DNA of 64,000 bases from Glycomyces harbinensis (GCF_900101745.1 NZ_FNAD01000003.1:310001-374000); one strand, 5' to 3'; positions 21,145 through 30,250 are shown, counted from the first letter of the stretch. Translations and numbers: made by a program. Notes: generated by a model from the letters alone, not told the origin.

Positions 21145-21951
21145 ATGGAACAGGAATCCGACGTTCAAGCGCAGCGCGATCTCATGTACGGGGAACTCGA
21201 TCTCAGTTCCCTGGCGATCTTCTCGGGATCGTTCATCAACTACGGGTACTGGGACGCGATCGACCCGGGCCGCGAGATCACCGTCGCGGAGCGGACCGCC
21301 AGCCAGGCCGAGCTCTACCGGCGGGTCGTCGCGCTCCTCTCCCCGCCGCCCGGGGGCGAACTGCTCGAACTCGGGTCGGGCGTCGGCGTCGGCGCGGTGC
21401 TCGTCGCCCGCGAGTTCGCGGCCGTCGTGTCGGGGCTCGACCGATCGAAGGCGCAGCTGCAACGCGCCGCCGACACCAACGCCGAGGCCCTCGACATCCT
21501 GTCGGGCCGCCTCTCCTTCCACCAGGGCTCGGTCACCGACCTCCCCTGGCCCGGCGAGTCCTTCGACGGCGTCTACGCCGTCGAGATGCTCCAGCACGTC
21601 GACGACCTCGCGGCCGTCGCGCGCGAGGCCCACCGGGTCCTGCGACCCGGCGCCCGCTTCGCGACCGCGACCTTCTTCGCGCCCGACGACGCCGGCGAGA
21701 CACCCGTCGCCGACCTCATCGAGACCGTCGCCTCCGGCGTCGACGTCGTCCGCCCGATCGGCGACTTCACCGCCGACCTGGAGGCCGCGGGCTTCACCGA
21801 CGTCACCGCGACCTCGATCGGCGACCACGTGTGGCGCCAGTTCGACCAGTGGGTCGCCCAGACCGAGTACCGCGATTCCTGGGGCCGCAACTGGCTGCGC
21901 TGCTACGAGAACGGCTGGATCGACTACTACGCGGTCTCGGCGAGGCGGTAG
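21145..21951 (+). CDS. SAM-dependent small-molecule methyltransferase
   Basis: 268-aa class I methyltransferase. SAM motif I is LLELGSGVGVGAVLVA (about residues 73-88), with an acidic post-I residue in GLDRSKAQ and motif DGVYAVEMLQHVDD. The N-terminal segment (FINYGYWD) resembles methyltransferases of the UbiE/CoQ and secondary-metabolite type. The substrate is unknown. It stands alone between miaB and a convergent ABC exporter; a hairpin terminator lies between. Confidence 0.85.
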   Translation: MEQESDVQAQRDLMYGELDLSSLAIFSGSFINYGYWDAIDPGREITVAERTASQAELYRRVVALLSPPPGGELLELGSGVGVGAVLVAREFAAVVSGLDRSKAQLQRAADTNAEALDILSGRLSFHQGSVTDLPWPGESFDGVYAVEMLQHVDDLAAVAREAHRVLRPGARFATATFFAPDDAGETPVADLIETVASGVDVVRPIGDFTADLEAAGFTDVTATSIGDHVWRQFDQWVAQTEYRDSWGRNWLRCYENGWIDYYAVSARR

Positions 21952-22030
21952 GTCGGAAGAAGCACCTCGCGCCGATCGCGAAGAACGCGATCCACACCGG
22001 GATGCGGGTGGTTCCCAGCGCATACGGGCC

Positions 22031-22061
22031 GGGGCGGGCGCCGCCTCGTGCCGCCCGCCCC
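22031..22061. terminator. Terminator between methyltransferase and exporter genes
   Basis: 10-bp stem GGGGCGGGCG/CGCCCGCCCC with an 11-base loop between converging genes. Confidence 0.65.
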
Positions 22062-22083
22062 GCCCCCGTGCCTTCGCGCCCGC

Positions 22084-23940
22084 TCAGACGAGCGAGTCCT
22101 CCCACTGGCGGTGGAGGGTCGCGTACTCGCCGCCGTGGTCGATGAGCTCCGACGGGTGTCCGTCCTCGATGATGCGGCCGTGCTCCAGGACCAGCACGCG
22201 GTCGGCGATCTCCACCGTCGACAGGCGGTGCGCGATGATGATCGCGGTCCGGTCGGCCAGGATCGTGCGCAGGGCCCGCTGCACCAGCCGCTCCGACGGG
22301 ATGTCCAGCGAGGACGTGGCCTCGTCGAGGATCAGCACTCTCGGGTCGGCCAGGAACGCCCTCGCGAAGACCACCAGCTGGCGCTGGCCCGCCGAGAGCC
22401 GCCCGCCGCGCTTGCGCACGTGGGTGTCGTAGCCCTCGGGCAGCGCCTCGATGAACTCGTGGGCGCCGACCACCTTGGCCGCCTCCACGATCCGCTCCCG
22501 CGTCGAACCGGGCAGACCCAGCTCGATGTTCTCCGCGATCGTGCCGTTGAACAGGAAGTTCTCCTGCGTGATCATCACGATGTTCCCGCGCAGGTCGGCC
22601 TCGGCGAGGTCGCGCAGGTCGACGCCGTCGAGCGAGACCGTGCCCGACTTCGGGTCGTAGAAGCGGCTCACGAGCTTCGCGATCGTGGTCTTGCCCGCGC
22701 CCGTCGCACCCACCAGGGCCATGGTCTGGCCCCCCGGGATGCGCAGGTCCAGCCCCGGCAGCACCACCTGGTCGTCGCGGTACTGGAACCGCACGTTGTC
22801 GAAGCGCAGCTCGCCGCGCGGCGACGCGATCGAGCGCGGCTCCTCGGGCTCGGCCACCTCGATCGGCTCGTCGAGGACCCCGGAGATCTTCTCCAGCGCC
22901 GACGTCGCCGACTGGAGCACGTTGTAGAACTGCACCAGCTCGTTGAGCGGGTCGAAGAACCGCTTCATGTACAGCAGGAACGCCGCGAGCACGCCGAGCT
23001 CGGTGTTGCCCTGCATGACCTGCCAGCCGCCGAACAGCAGCACCACGACGGTGGCGAGGTGCCCGATGCCGCGCATCCCGCCGGACATGAACGCGTTCTG
23101 CTGGTGCCCGGCTGCCTGCGCGAACCGGTTGTCGGTGTTGAGCCCGGCGAACAGCTCCTTGTCGCGCTCCTCGCGCCGGTACGCCTGGACCGCGCGCACC
23201 CCGCCCATCGACTCCACGAAGTAGACGATGAGCAGCGCCACGGTCTCCCTCGCGCGCCGGTAGGCGAGCGTGGAGACGCGGTTGAACCAGCGGCCCAGCA
23301 TGAGCATGAGCGGGAACGTCAGCAGCGCGACCGCCGCCAGCCGCGCGTCGATCACCAGCATGACCACGGTGATCGTGACGACGTTGAGCGCGGCGAGGAC
23401 CAGGTCGTCCACGCCGTTCTCGGTCATCTCCCGGATCGACTCCATGTCCGAGCTCTGCCGGGCCGTCACGCGACCGGACGTGAACCGCTCGTGGAATGAC
23501 ACCGACAAGGCCTGGAACTTGCGGAACACCCTGCCGCGCAGGGCGAACAGCATCGCGTTGCCGACCTTCGCCGACTGCGCGACGTAGAGGCGCACGCACA
23601 CGTACTTGAGGACCGAGACCACCGCGAACGTGATCCCGATGCCGATGAGCACGGAGTAGTCCCCGCGCTCGCTGATGGCCGGGATCGCGTTGTCGATGCC
23701 GAACATGACCAGCAGCGGCGTGGCCATGCTGGTGAAGTTCTGCACCAGGAGGATCCCGCACAGGAACGCGATCGCCTTCTTGTGCGGGCGGATCATCCAG
23801 CCGAGCAGGCGCCGGGACTGGGACCGCAGCTCCTTGATCGACTCGGCGTCGTCGTCTTCGGCGCTGGTCCGGTCGGCCTCGGCCGACTCGGCCCGGCCCC
23901 GCCAGTGCGCGTGCTTGTCGTGCTTCTCGTTCGTGCTCAC
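22084..23940 (-). CDS. ABC exporter half-transporter, subunit B (canonical ATPase)
   Basis: 618 aa with an N-terminal charged segment, six-helix type I exporter membrane domain (about 60-350) and ATPase (about 375-610). Walker A is GATGAGKTT, signature LSAGQRQLVV and Walker B VLILDEATSSLD with the catalytic Glu present. The GTG start overlaps the stop of subunit A by four bases (GTGA). The two form a heterodimer in which this subunit supplies the active site. Likely cargo, a drug or lipid, cannot be told from sequence. Confidence 0.92.
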   Translation of the reverse strand: MSTNEKHDKHAHWRGRAESAEADRTSAEDDDAESIKELRSQSRRLLGWMIRPHKKAIAFLCGILLVQNFTSMATPLLVMFGIDNAIPAISERGDYSVLIGIGITFAVVSVLKYVCVRLYVAQSAKVGNAMLFALRGRVFRKFQALSVSFHERFTSGRVTARQSSDMESIREMTENGVDDLVLAALNVVTITVVMLVIDARLAAVALLTFPLMLMLGRWFNRVSTLAYRRARETVALLIVYFVESMGGVRAVQAYRREERDKELFAGLNTDNRFAQAAGHQQNAFMSGGMRGIGHLATVVVLLFGGWQVMQGNTELGVLAAFLLYMKRFFDPLNELVQFYNVLQSATSALEKISGVLDEPIEVAEPEEPRSIASPRGELRFDNVRFQYRDDQVVLPGLDLRIPGGQTMALVGATGAGKTTIAKLVSRFYDPKSGTVSLDGVDLRDLAEADLRGNIVMITQENFLFNGTIAENIELGLPGSTRERIVEAAKVVGAHEFIEALPEGYDTHVRKRGGRLSAGQRQLVVFARAFLADPRVLILDEATSSLDIPSERLVQRALRTILADRTAIIIAHRLSTVEIADRVLVLEHGRIIEDGHPSELIDHGGEYATLHRQWEDSLV

Positions 23941-25742
23941 GCCGCCACCTCCTCGGATTCGGCTGAGAGCACGTCGACGTACTCGGGACTGGTGGACATC
24001 AGCTCGGAGTGCTTCCCGAAGGCCGCGATGCGGCCCTCGTGCAGCAGCGCCACCCGGTCGGCGAGCGCCACCGTGGAGGGCCGGTGCACCACGACGAGCG
24101 CGGTCGTGTCGCGCAGGACCTGCGCCAGGGCGCGCTCGACCAGCTCCTCGGTGTGCACGTCGAGCGCCGAGAGCGGGTCGTCGAGCACGAGCACCGCGGG
24201 CTTGACGACCACGGCGCGGGCGAGCGCGAGGCGCTGGCGCTGGCCGCCGGACAGGGACAGGCCCTGCTCGCCGATGCGGGTGTCGAGCCCGTAGGGCAGG
24301 TCGTACACGAACTCGGCCTGGGCGACGCGGAGCGCCTCCTCCAGGTCGTGCCGGTCGGCGTCGGGTCGGCCGAGGGCCAGGTTCTCGCGGACGCTCATCG
24401 AGAACAGCGTCGCCTCCTCGAACGCGGTGGTGACCACCGAGCGGAGGTTCTTCAGCCTGAGGTCGCGGATGTCGACGCCGTCGAGGAGGATGCGGCCGCC
24501 GGTCGGGTCGTTGAGGCGCGAGGGCAGCGACACGAGCGTGGTCTTGCCCGAGCCGGTCTTGCCCGCGATCGCGACGGTCTCGCCCGGGCGCACCGTCAGG
24601 TCGACGCCCCGCAGGATGTCGCGCGAGTCGTCCTCGAAGCCGAAGCGCACGTCCTCGAAGACGAGTTCGCCGCGTACGGCCCCGCGGTCGACCGCCGTCG
24701 CCCCGGGCCGGTCCTTGATGGCCGGTTCGGTGTCGAAGACCTCGTACACGCGGTCGGCGGCCGTCATGGCCTCGTTGCCGTGGGCCATGACCCAGCCGCT
24801 GGCCTCGATCGGCCACAGGAGCGCCAGCTGCAGCATGATGAACGCGGTCAGGTCGCCGACCGACAGCTGCCCTTCGGCGACCATGATCGAGCCGAGCACG
24901 AGGACCGCGCCGATGGCCGCGGTGGCGATGGCGTCGTACCCCGACCAGGACCGGGAGGCGACGAGGCTCTTGCGGATGCCGCGGTCGCGCAGCTCGGCGG
25001 CCTCCTTCTCGAAGCGGGCGGCCATGAGCGGCCCCCGCCCGAGCGCCTTGATGGCCCGGATGCCCAGGGCCGCCTCTTCGGCGGCGCTGGAGACCTCGCC
25101 GGACTGGTCCTGCTCGGCCCGCGCCATCGGCAGGTAGTTCCTGAAGAACCCGCGGCCGATGAGGAACAGCGGCACCGCGGAGGTCGCGACGATGAGCGCC
25201 AGGCGCCAGTCGATGAACAGCAGCTGGGCCATGATGAGGACGATCATGCCGACCGAGGTGATCGCGAAGACCAGGCCGCCGGCGAAGAACCGCCGGATCA
25301 TGCCGAGGTCGGAGGTGACCCTGGCGAGGAGCTGGCCGGTCTGCCAGCGGTCGTGGAAGCCGGTGTGCAGCACCTGGAGGTGCTCGTACAGGCCCGCGCG
25401 CATGTCGGCCTCGATCGACATCGCGGTCGTGGTCTGCATGTAGCGCCGGGCCAGGTTGAGGATCGCGTCGGCCGCGCCGAGCGCGGCGATGACGGCGACG
25501 ATGACCGCGAGGCCGCGCATGTCGCCGTCGGTTATCGGGCCGTCGATGGCCCGGCCGACCAGGGGCGGGATGGCCAGGCCCGAGACGATGTTCAGCAGGA
25601 CCATCGTCCACAGCAGCCCCAGCCGGTAACGGTAGGGGTGGAGGTACTTCTTGATCCGCCACAGGTTCGTCAGCGCCGTCTGACGGGGCGGGGGAGTGTC
25701 CGAATCTGAGTCTTCTGGAGTTTTCAACCGCTCTGAGCCCAC
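23937..25742 (-). CDS. ABC exporter half-transporter, subunit A (degenerate Walker B)
   Basis: 601 aa, six-helix membrane domain (about 40-330) then ATPase (about 360-590). Walker A is GKTGSGKTTL and the signature LSGGQRQRL is intact, but Walker B reads VLVLDDPLSALD, with Asp where the catalytic Glu is expected. That is the pattern of the non-hydrolysing site in heterodimeric exporters. The GTG start is 6 bases after a TAGTTT box, so the mRNA is probably leaderless. It is the first gene of a two-gene unit. Confidence 0.92.
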   Translation of the reverse strand: MGSERLKTPEDSDSDTPPPRQTALTNLWRIKKYLHPYRYRLGLLWTMVLLNIVSGLAIPPLVGRAIDGPITDGDMRGLAVIVAVIAALGAADAILNLARRYMQTTTAMSIEADMRAGLYEHLQVLHTGFHDRWQTGQLLARVTSDLGMIRRFFAGGLVFAITSVGMIVLIMAQLLFIDWRLALIVATSAVPLFLIGRGFFRNYLPMARAEQDQSGEVSSAAEEAALGIRAIKALGRGPLMAARFEKEAAELRDRGIRKSLVASRSWSGYDAIATAAIGAVLVLGSIMVAEGQLSVGDLTAFIMLQLALLWPIEASGWVMAHGNEAMTAADRVYEVFDTEPAIKDRPGATAVDRGAVRGELVFEDVRFGFEDDSRDILRGVDLTVRPGETVAIAGKTGSGKTTLVSLPSRLNDPTGGRILLDGVDIRDLRLKNLRSVVTTAFEEATLFSMSVRENLALGRPDADRHDLEEALRVAQAEFVYDLPYGLDTRIGEQGLSLSGGQRQRLALARAVVVKPAVLVLDDPLSALDVHTEELVERALAQVLRDTTALVVVHRPSTVALADRVALLHEGRIAAFGKHSELMSTSPEYVDVLSAESEEVAA

Positions 25743-25748
25743 CGGACC

Positions 25749-25778
25749 AAACTACGAGCAGGGTGTGACATCCGGCAA
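25749..25778 (-). promoter_or_regulatory. Promoter of the ABC exporter operon
   Basis: Reading on the minus strand: TTGCCG, 18-base spacer, TAGTTT, then six bases and the GTG start. Confidence 0.6.
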
Positions 25779-25853
25779 CTGATATTCCACCTGCCGACCG
25801 GTAAGTAATCCCATGACCGTAATCGAATTCGTTGGGCCCCTTGGTAATCGCCG

Positions 25854-25904
25854 AAAAATATTCGCCGCGCCGCCGGGTCCCAACCTGCGGGACGCGGCGG
25901 CGCG
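25854..25904 (-). terminator. Terminator after the phosphatase gene
   Basis: A 10-bp outer stem (CGCGCCGCCG/CGGCGGCGCG) and 5-bp inner stem (GTCCC/GGGAC), then GAATATTTTT on the minus strand. A textbook intrinsic terminator, unusual here for its T run. Confidence 0.85.
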
Positions 25905-25911
25905 CGGGCGA

Positions 25912-26655
25912 TCACTCCAGCAACTGCGACCGCAGCGCCTCGGACCGGTCGAAACCGGTCGCCGCGACGTACGCGGGCATCGAACCGAACCGGGACTTCA
26001 TCTCCTGGAGCGTCTCCAGCATCGCCTCGGCCGGCGTGGTCAGGCCGCCCTCGTTCGCGGGCTTGCCCATGTTGGCGTCCCGCCAGGCGCGCCAGCGCCG
26101 GATGCCGACCATCGACAGCTCGTAGTCGGCCGCGATGTCCTCCTCGGAGACGCCCAGGACCGACAGGAGCGCGGCCGCGACCAGACCGGTCCGGTCCTTC
26201 CCGGCCATGCAGTGGAACAGCACCGGCTCGCCGGTCGCGATCACGTCGAGCGAGTCGCGGATGGCCTTGTACCCGGCCTCGTACATGCCCGAGTAGCGCT
26301 GGCGCAGGAACCGGACGACCTCCTCGTGCGAGGCGGAGGCGTCGATCCCGAGGTCGATGTCCTCCCACGTCACGTGGAGCAGCTCGAAGTGGTGGAACTC
26401 GACCCCGTCGACGTCGGGGAACCGCCCGGCCTGCTCCAGTTCCGGCCCCCGGCGGAGGTCGATGACGTGCCGGACGCCCAGCCGGTTCACCAGCAGGTCG
26501 CGGTCGGCCTCGGTCACCATGCCGAGGTTGTCGGAGCGGAACACCTGGCCGGTCTTGACCTTCGCGCCGCCGGCGGCGTCCCAGCCGCCGATGTCGCGGA
26601 GGTTGAAGATCTTATCGGCGTGGATGAACTGCTGGGGGAGGGTTTCGACTGTCAT
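25912..26655 (-). CDS. PtpB/Iph-like tyrosine phosphatase
   Basis: 247-aa protein-tyrosine-phosphatase-like enzyme. The P-loop HCMAGKDRTG has nucleophile Cys149 and Arg155; the Lys-Asp inside the loop is typical of the MPtpB/lipid-phosphatase-like branch. FNLRDIGGW and VIDLRRGPE are further marks of that branch. It could act on phosphotyrosine, phosphoserine or phosphoinositides; in M. tuberculosis the homologue is secreted, but no signal peptide is visible here. It is monocistronic, with a strong terminator. Confidence 0.88.
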   Translation of the reverse strand: MTVETLPQQFIHADKIFNLRDIGGWDAAGGAKVKTGQVFRSDNLGMVTEADRDLLVNRLGVRHVIDLRRGPELEQAGRFPDVDGVEFHHFELLHVTWEDIDLGIDASASHEEVVRFLRQRYSGMYEAGYKAIRDSLDVIATGEPVLFHCMAGKDRTGLVAAALLSVLGVSEEDIAADYELSMVGIRRWRAWRDANMGKPANEGGLTTPAEAMLETLQEMKSRFGSMPAYVAATGFDRSEALRSQLLE

Positions 26656-26840
26656 GCGGCTGCCTTCCTCTCGGGGGTGATGGACGATCAGCGGTGAGAC
26701 GACGAACGGCGCGGACCGAAGCGGTCCACGCCGTTGTAGCCCGTTCCATTATCCCGATGGTCCGGCGAACGCCTTCATGCGTCGCAACGAACCCCCGGAC
26801 AACGGGAGCTTTCGTCTACTTCGAGCTTTCAGCGAGCTGA

Positions 26841-26861
26841 AACCCCCGGCTGGCGCCGGGG
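26841..26861. repeat. Hairpin repeat, copy 1
   Basis: AACCCCCGGCTGGCGCCGGG plus G: stem CCCCGGC/GCCGGGG with loop TGGC. An identical copy starts 61 bases further. A second stem (TTTCAGC/GCTGAAA) directly precedes it. Confidence 0.7.
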
Positions 26862-26901
26862 CTCCGCCAACTGCAACAGTGCTACTTGGGTTGCCTGCGG
26901 C

Positions 26902-26922
26902 AACCCCCGGCTGGCGCCGGGG
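26902..26922. repeat. Hairpin repeat, copy 2
   Basis: Identical to the 26841 copy. It overlaps a further stem (GGGTTGCC/GGCAACCC, 26888-26906). Together these folds probably terminate the DUF349 transcript. Confidence 0.7.
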
Positions 26923-26975
26923 TTCCTTCCGCAAGCTCCAGGCTGCGCTACCTGGTTCCTTCCGCAAGCTCCAGG
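26921..26975. repeat. 22-bp direct repeat duplicating the 3' end of the DUF349 gene
   Basis: Two identical 22-base units (GGTTCCTTCCGCAAGCTCCA plus GG) at 26921-26942 and 26954-26975, period 33. The second lies inside the coding end of the DUF349 gene, the first just beyond its stop. Confidence 0.75.
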
Positions 26976-28165
26976 AACTGCTTCTTGCTCGCCAGGTCCT
27001 GCTCGGCCTTCTTGATCCGGCCCGCGTTCCCGTCGGCCTTGGCCCGCTCCAGCTTCTCCTCGGCCTCGGCGACCTGCTGGCGCATCTGGAGCAGCAGCGG
27101 GTTCTTCTCGACCGGGACCTTGCGCCAGGCGGTGTCCAGCGCGTCGCGGAGCTTGTCCTCGACGTTGCGCAGGCGCCGCTGGAGCTTCGCCTGGTTCTTG
27201 CGCGGCACCGCGCCGATGTCGTGCCAGCCGGCCTGCAGGTCGCGGAACGCGTTCTGCGCGGCCTTCGGGTCGGCCTCGATGTCCAGCGCCTCGGCCTGCT
27301 TGAGCAGCTCTTCCTTCGCGGCCTGGTTGGCGTCCAGCTCCGCGTCGCGGGCCGAGAACACCTCCGAGCGCGCGTTGAAGAACACGTCCTGCGCCGCGCG
27401 GAACCGCTTCCAGGCCTTCTGCTCGGCGTCCGGCGCCAGTCGCCCGGCGTCCTTCCACTCGGCCATGAGGCTCTTGAGGTGGTCGGCGGTCGGTCCCCAG
27501 TCGGTCGAGGTCGACAGCGCCTCGGCCTGCTGGATGAGCTCTTCCTTCTTCTGCCCGATCACCTTGCGCTCGGCGTCGAGCTGCGAGAAGTACGCGCCGC
27601 GGTGGCGCGTGAAGGTGTCGCGCGCGGCCGAGAACCGGCGCCACAGCTTCTGGTCGGTCTTCCGGTCGACCCCGTGGATCGACTTCCACTCCTCGATGAT
27701 CTCGCTGAAGCGCTGGCCCGAGGCCTTCCAATGGCTGTCGCGGGCCGCGAGCTCCTCCGCCTCGGCCACGAGGGCCTCCTTGGCGGCGACGGCCTCGGCG
27801 CGCTCGGCGTCCTTGGCGGCCTTGAACTCGTCCAGCTTCTCGTCGGCGTGCTTGGACAGCCCGTCCAGGCGGTTCGCCAGTCCGTCGACGTCGCCGACCA
27901 CGGCCGCGGTGTCCAGGCCCTCGCGGAGCTTGCGCAGCTGCGAGGCCGCCTGCTCCACGTCGGCCGACTCCGAATTCAGGCGCGCGGCGATGAGATCGAC
28001 TTCGACGACCAGATCGGCGTACTTCCTGGCGAAGTGCGCGAGACCCTCATCGGTGGAGCCGGCCTGCCAGGAGCCGACCGCGCGCTCGCCGGACGAGGTC
28101 TTCACATAGACCGTGCCGTCGGCGTCGATGCGGCCGAAGCTGGTCCAGTCTCCGAGGTCACTCAT
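26948..28165 (-). CDS. DUF349-family coiled-coil protein
   Basis: 405 aa, almost wholly helical and charged. It contains about four DUF349-like repeats, seen as W-x(n)-KLWRRFSAARDTF, KAWKRFRAAQDVFF and similar blocks from about residue 135 to 350, and it ends in a Glu/Lys coiled coil. Family members are widespread in actinobacteria and have no agreed biochemical role. It is probably monocistronic. GAAGGA and an AGATT-type box both lie close upstream of the ATG. The last codons fall inside a 22-base direct repeat. Confidence 0.85.
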   Translation of the reverse strand: MSDLGDWTSFGRIDADGTVYVKTSSGERAVGSWQAGSTDEGLAHFARKYADLVVEVDLIAARLNSESADVEQAASQLRKLREGLDTAAVVGDVDGLANRLDGLSKHADEKLDEFKAAKDAERAEAVAAKEALVAEAEELAARDSHWKASGQRFSEIIEEWKSIHGVDRKTDQKLWRRFSAARDTFTRHRGAYFSQLDAERKVIGQKKEELIQQAEALSTSTDWGPTADHLKSLMAEWKDAGRLAPDAEQKAWKRFRAAQDVFFNARSEVFSARDAELDANQAAKEELLKQAEALDIEADPKAAQNAFRDLQAGWHDIGAVPRKNQAKLQRRLRNVEDKLRDALDTAWRKVPVEKNPLLLQMRQQVAEAEEKLERAKADGNAGRIKKAEQDLASKKQFLELAEGTR

Positions 28166-28299
28166 CGCGGTAATCTCAAATCCTTCACACGAACTAAGGG
28201 ACGTACTTCCCGTACCTTACGGTGGTCAGCGGGTCGCCGCCAGCCGGGTGGGGCCGCACGAACCGAGGGGGATATCCAGTTGAGCCATCCCAAGCCACA

Positions 28300-28349
28300 G
28301 CTCGCGAACTCCGCCGAGACTGCCGACTTATGGCTCGCGAACTCCGCCG
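28300..28349. repeat. 17-bp direct repeat before miaA
   Basis: GCTCGCGAACTCCGCCG occurs at 28300-28316 and 28333-28349, period 33. The second copy overlaps the candidate ATG of miaA. The unit is loosely related to the dispersed GGCTCGCAAGC element. Confidence 0.65.
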
Positions 28350-29298
28350 GGAGGCGGGTGGCGGCAACCCCACCCTACAGCCGCCGGTGATCGCCGTCGT
28401 AGGCCCCACCGCGGCCGGGAAGACCGCGCTTTCCGTCGCACTGGCGAAGACCCTGGACGGCGAGGTGGTCAACGCCGACTCGATGCAGCTGTACCGGGGG
28501 ATGGACATCGGGACCGCGAAGATCACCGACGAGGAGAAGGACGGCGTCCCCCACCACGTGTTCGACGTCCTCGACGTTACCGAGCCGGCCGACGTCGCCA
28601 GCTACCAGCGACTCGCCCGCGAGGCGATCGCCGACATCCGCTCGCGCGGCGGGCGCCCGGTCCTCGTGGGCGGTTCGGGCCTGTACGTCCAGGCCGCCCT
28701 CGACGAGATGGACTTCCCCGGCACCGACCCGGCGATCCGCGCCCGCCTCGAGGCCGACCTCGAACGCGACGGCGGCGCCGCGCTGTGGGAGCGCCTGAAG
28801 GCCCTCGACCCCGAGGCCGCGAAGGCGATCCTCCCCTCGAACGGGCGCCGCGTCGTGCGCGCCCTCGAGGTCGTGGAGCTCACCGGCTCCTTCACCGCGA
28901 GCCTGCCCGAGCCCAAGGCCCACATCGAGGCGGTCCGCATCGGCGTCGACCTCGACACCGCGGTCCTGGACGAGCGCATCGAGCGGCGCGTGCGGGCCAT
29001 GTGGGACGCCGGGCTCCTCGACGAGGTCCGCGCCCTCGAGGCCCGCGGCCTGCGCGAGGGCCGCACCGCCTCCCGCGCCCTCGGCTACAAGCAGGTCCTC
29101 GACCACTTCGCGGGGGAATACGACGAGGACGAGGCCTTCCGGCTCACCGTCCAGGGCACCCGCCGCTTCGTGCGACGCCAGCGCTCCTGGTTCAAAAGGG
29201 ACGGCCGCATCGAATGGTTCGATGCGGCCGATCCGGAACTCTTCGCCAAAGCGCTTACGCGCGCGGGTTGGGAGCCGTCGTCTCCTTCGGGTCGGTGA
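28330..29298 (+). CDS. miaA: tRNA dimethylallyltransferase
   Basis: About 322 aa. It transfers the dimethylallyl group to A37 of tRNAs reading UNN codons; MiaB then modifies the product. The P-loop is GPTAAGKTAL, then VVNADSMQLYRGMDIGTAK, LVGGSGLYVQAAL and ASRALGYKQVL, all standard. The start is uncertain: ATG 28330 lies in a 17-bp direct repeat, and GTG 28387 sits directly at the first conserved residue. No clear RBS precedes either. The 3' end overlaps the convergent aldo/keto reductase gene by 44 bases. Confidence 0.93.
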   Translation: MARELRREAGGGNPTLQPPVIAVVGPTAAGKTALSVALAKTLDGEVVNADSMQLYRGMDIGTAKITDEEKDGVPHHVFDVLDVTEPADVASYQRLAREAIADIRSRGGRPVLVGGSGLYVQAALDEMDFPGTDPAIRARLEADLERDGGAALWERLKALDPEAAKAILPSNGRRVVRALEVVELTGSFTASLPEPKAHIEAVRIGVDLDTAVLDERIERRVRAMWDAGLLDEVRALEARGLREGRTASRALGYKQVLDHFAGEYDEDEAFRLTVQGTRRFVRRQRSWFKRDGRIEWFDAADPELFAKALTRAGWEPSSPSGR

Positions 29299-30250
29299 CC
29301 GCGACCGGCGCGAGCAGGTCGTTCACCTTGCCGTAGACCTCGTCCGAGAGCTTCACGCCCACGGCCTTGACGTTCTCCTCGACCTGCTCGGGACGGGTCG
29401 CGCCGATGATCGCGGCGGACACGTTGGAGTTCTGCAGGACCCACGCCAGGCTCAGCTGCGCGATGGTCAGGCCCAGCTCCTCCGCGATCGGGCCGAGCTG
29501 CTGGACGCGCTCGAGCACGTCGTCCTTGAGCCAGCTCTCGACGAAGCGGCCGAACTTGGGGTCGGCGCCGCGCGAGCCCGCGGGCGCGCCCTGGCCCGGC
29601 TTGTACTTGCCGGAGAGCACGCCGCCCGCCAGCGGGGACCACACGATCTGGCCGATGCCCAGCTCCTCGGAGGCCGGGACGACCTCGGCCTCGATGACCC
29701 GCCACAGGGCCGAGTACTGCGGCTGGCTGGAGACCAGCTGGATCTTCAGGTCCTTCGCGAGCTCGGCGCCGGCGCGGATCTGGTCGGCGGTCCACTCCGA
29801 GACGCCGATGTACTGGGCCTTGCCGGAGCGGACCACGTCGGCGAACGCCTGCATGGTCTCCTCCAGCGGCGTCTCCACGTCCCAGCGGTGGGCCTGGTAC
29901 AGCTCCACGCGGTCGGTCTGGAGGCGGCGCAGGGAGTTGTCGATGGACTCCCTGATGTGCTTGGCCGAGAGTCCGCGGTCGTTCTTGCCCGGGCCCATCG
30001 GCCAGTAGACCTTGGTGAAGATCTCGATGCCGTCGCGGCGCTGCTCCTTGAGCGCGCGGCCCAGGACCTCTTCAGCGGCGCCCTGCGCGTAGACGTCGGC
30101 GGTGTCGAAGGTGGTGATGCCCGCGTCGAGGGCGGCGTTCACGCACGCGACGGCGGCGTCTTCCTCCACCTGCCCGCCGTGGGTGATCCAGTTGCCGTAG
30201 ACCAGTTCGGAAATGACGAGGCCAGAGCGGCCGAGATGACGAAACTCCAT
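29255..30250 (-). CDS. Aldo/keto reductase
   Basis: 331-aa NADPH-dependent TIM-barrel oxidoreductase of the potassium-channel-beta-subunit-like branch. The catalytic tetrad is visible: Asp and Tyr in FDTADVYAQG, Lys in IFTKVYWP and His in LYQAHRWD. SNVSAAIIGATRPEQVEEN near the C-terminus is the cofactor-phosphate loop. Substrate unknown. It has a good promoter 6 bases before the ATG and appears leaderless. Confidence 0.92.
   Translation of the reverse strand: MEFRHLGRSGLVISELVYGNWITHGGQVEEDAAVACVNAALDAGITTFDTADVYAQGAAEEVLGRALKEQRRDGIEIFTKVYWPMGPGKNDRGLSAKHIRESIDNSLRRLQTDRVELYQAHRWDVETPLEETMQAFADVVRSGKAQYIGVSEWTADQIRAGAELAKDLKIQLVSSQPQYSALWRVIEAEVVPASEELGIGQIVWSPLAGGVLSGKYKPGQGAPAGSRGADPKFGRFVESWLKDDVLERVQQLGPIAEELGLTIAQLSLAWVLQNSNVSAAIIGATRPEQVEENVKAVGVKLSDEVYGKVNDLLAPVAVTDPKETTAPNPRA

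Noticed and set aside
21952-22030. Minus-strand hydrophobic stretch (ALGTTRIPVWIAFFAIGA)
   Set aside because: It looks protein-like, but has no start codon with RBS, is under 30 residues and runs into a shadow frame of the exporter gene.
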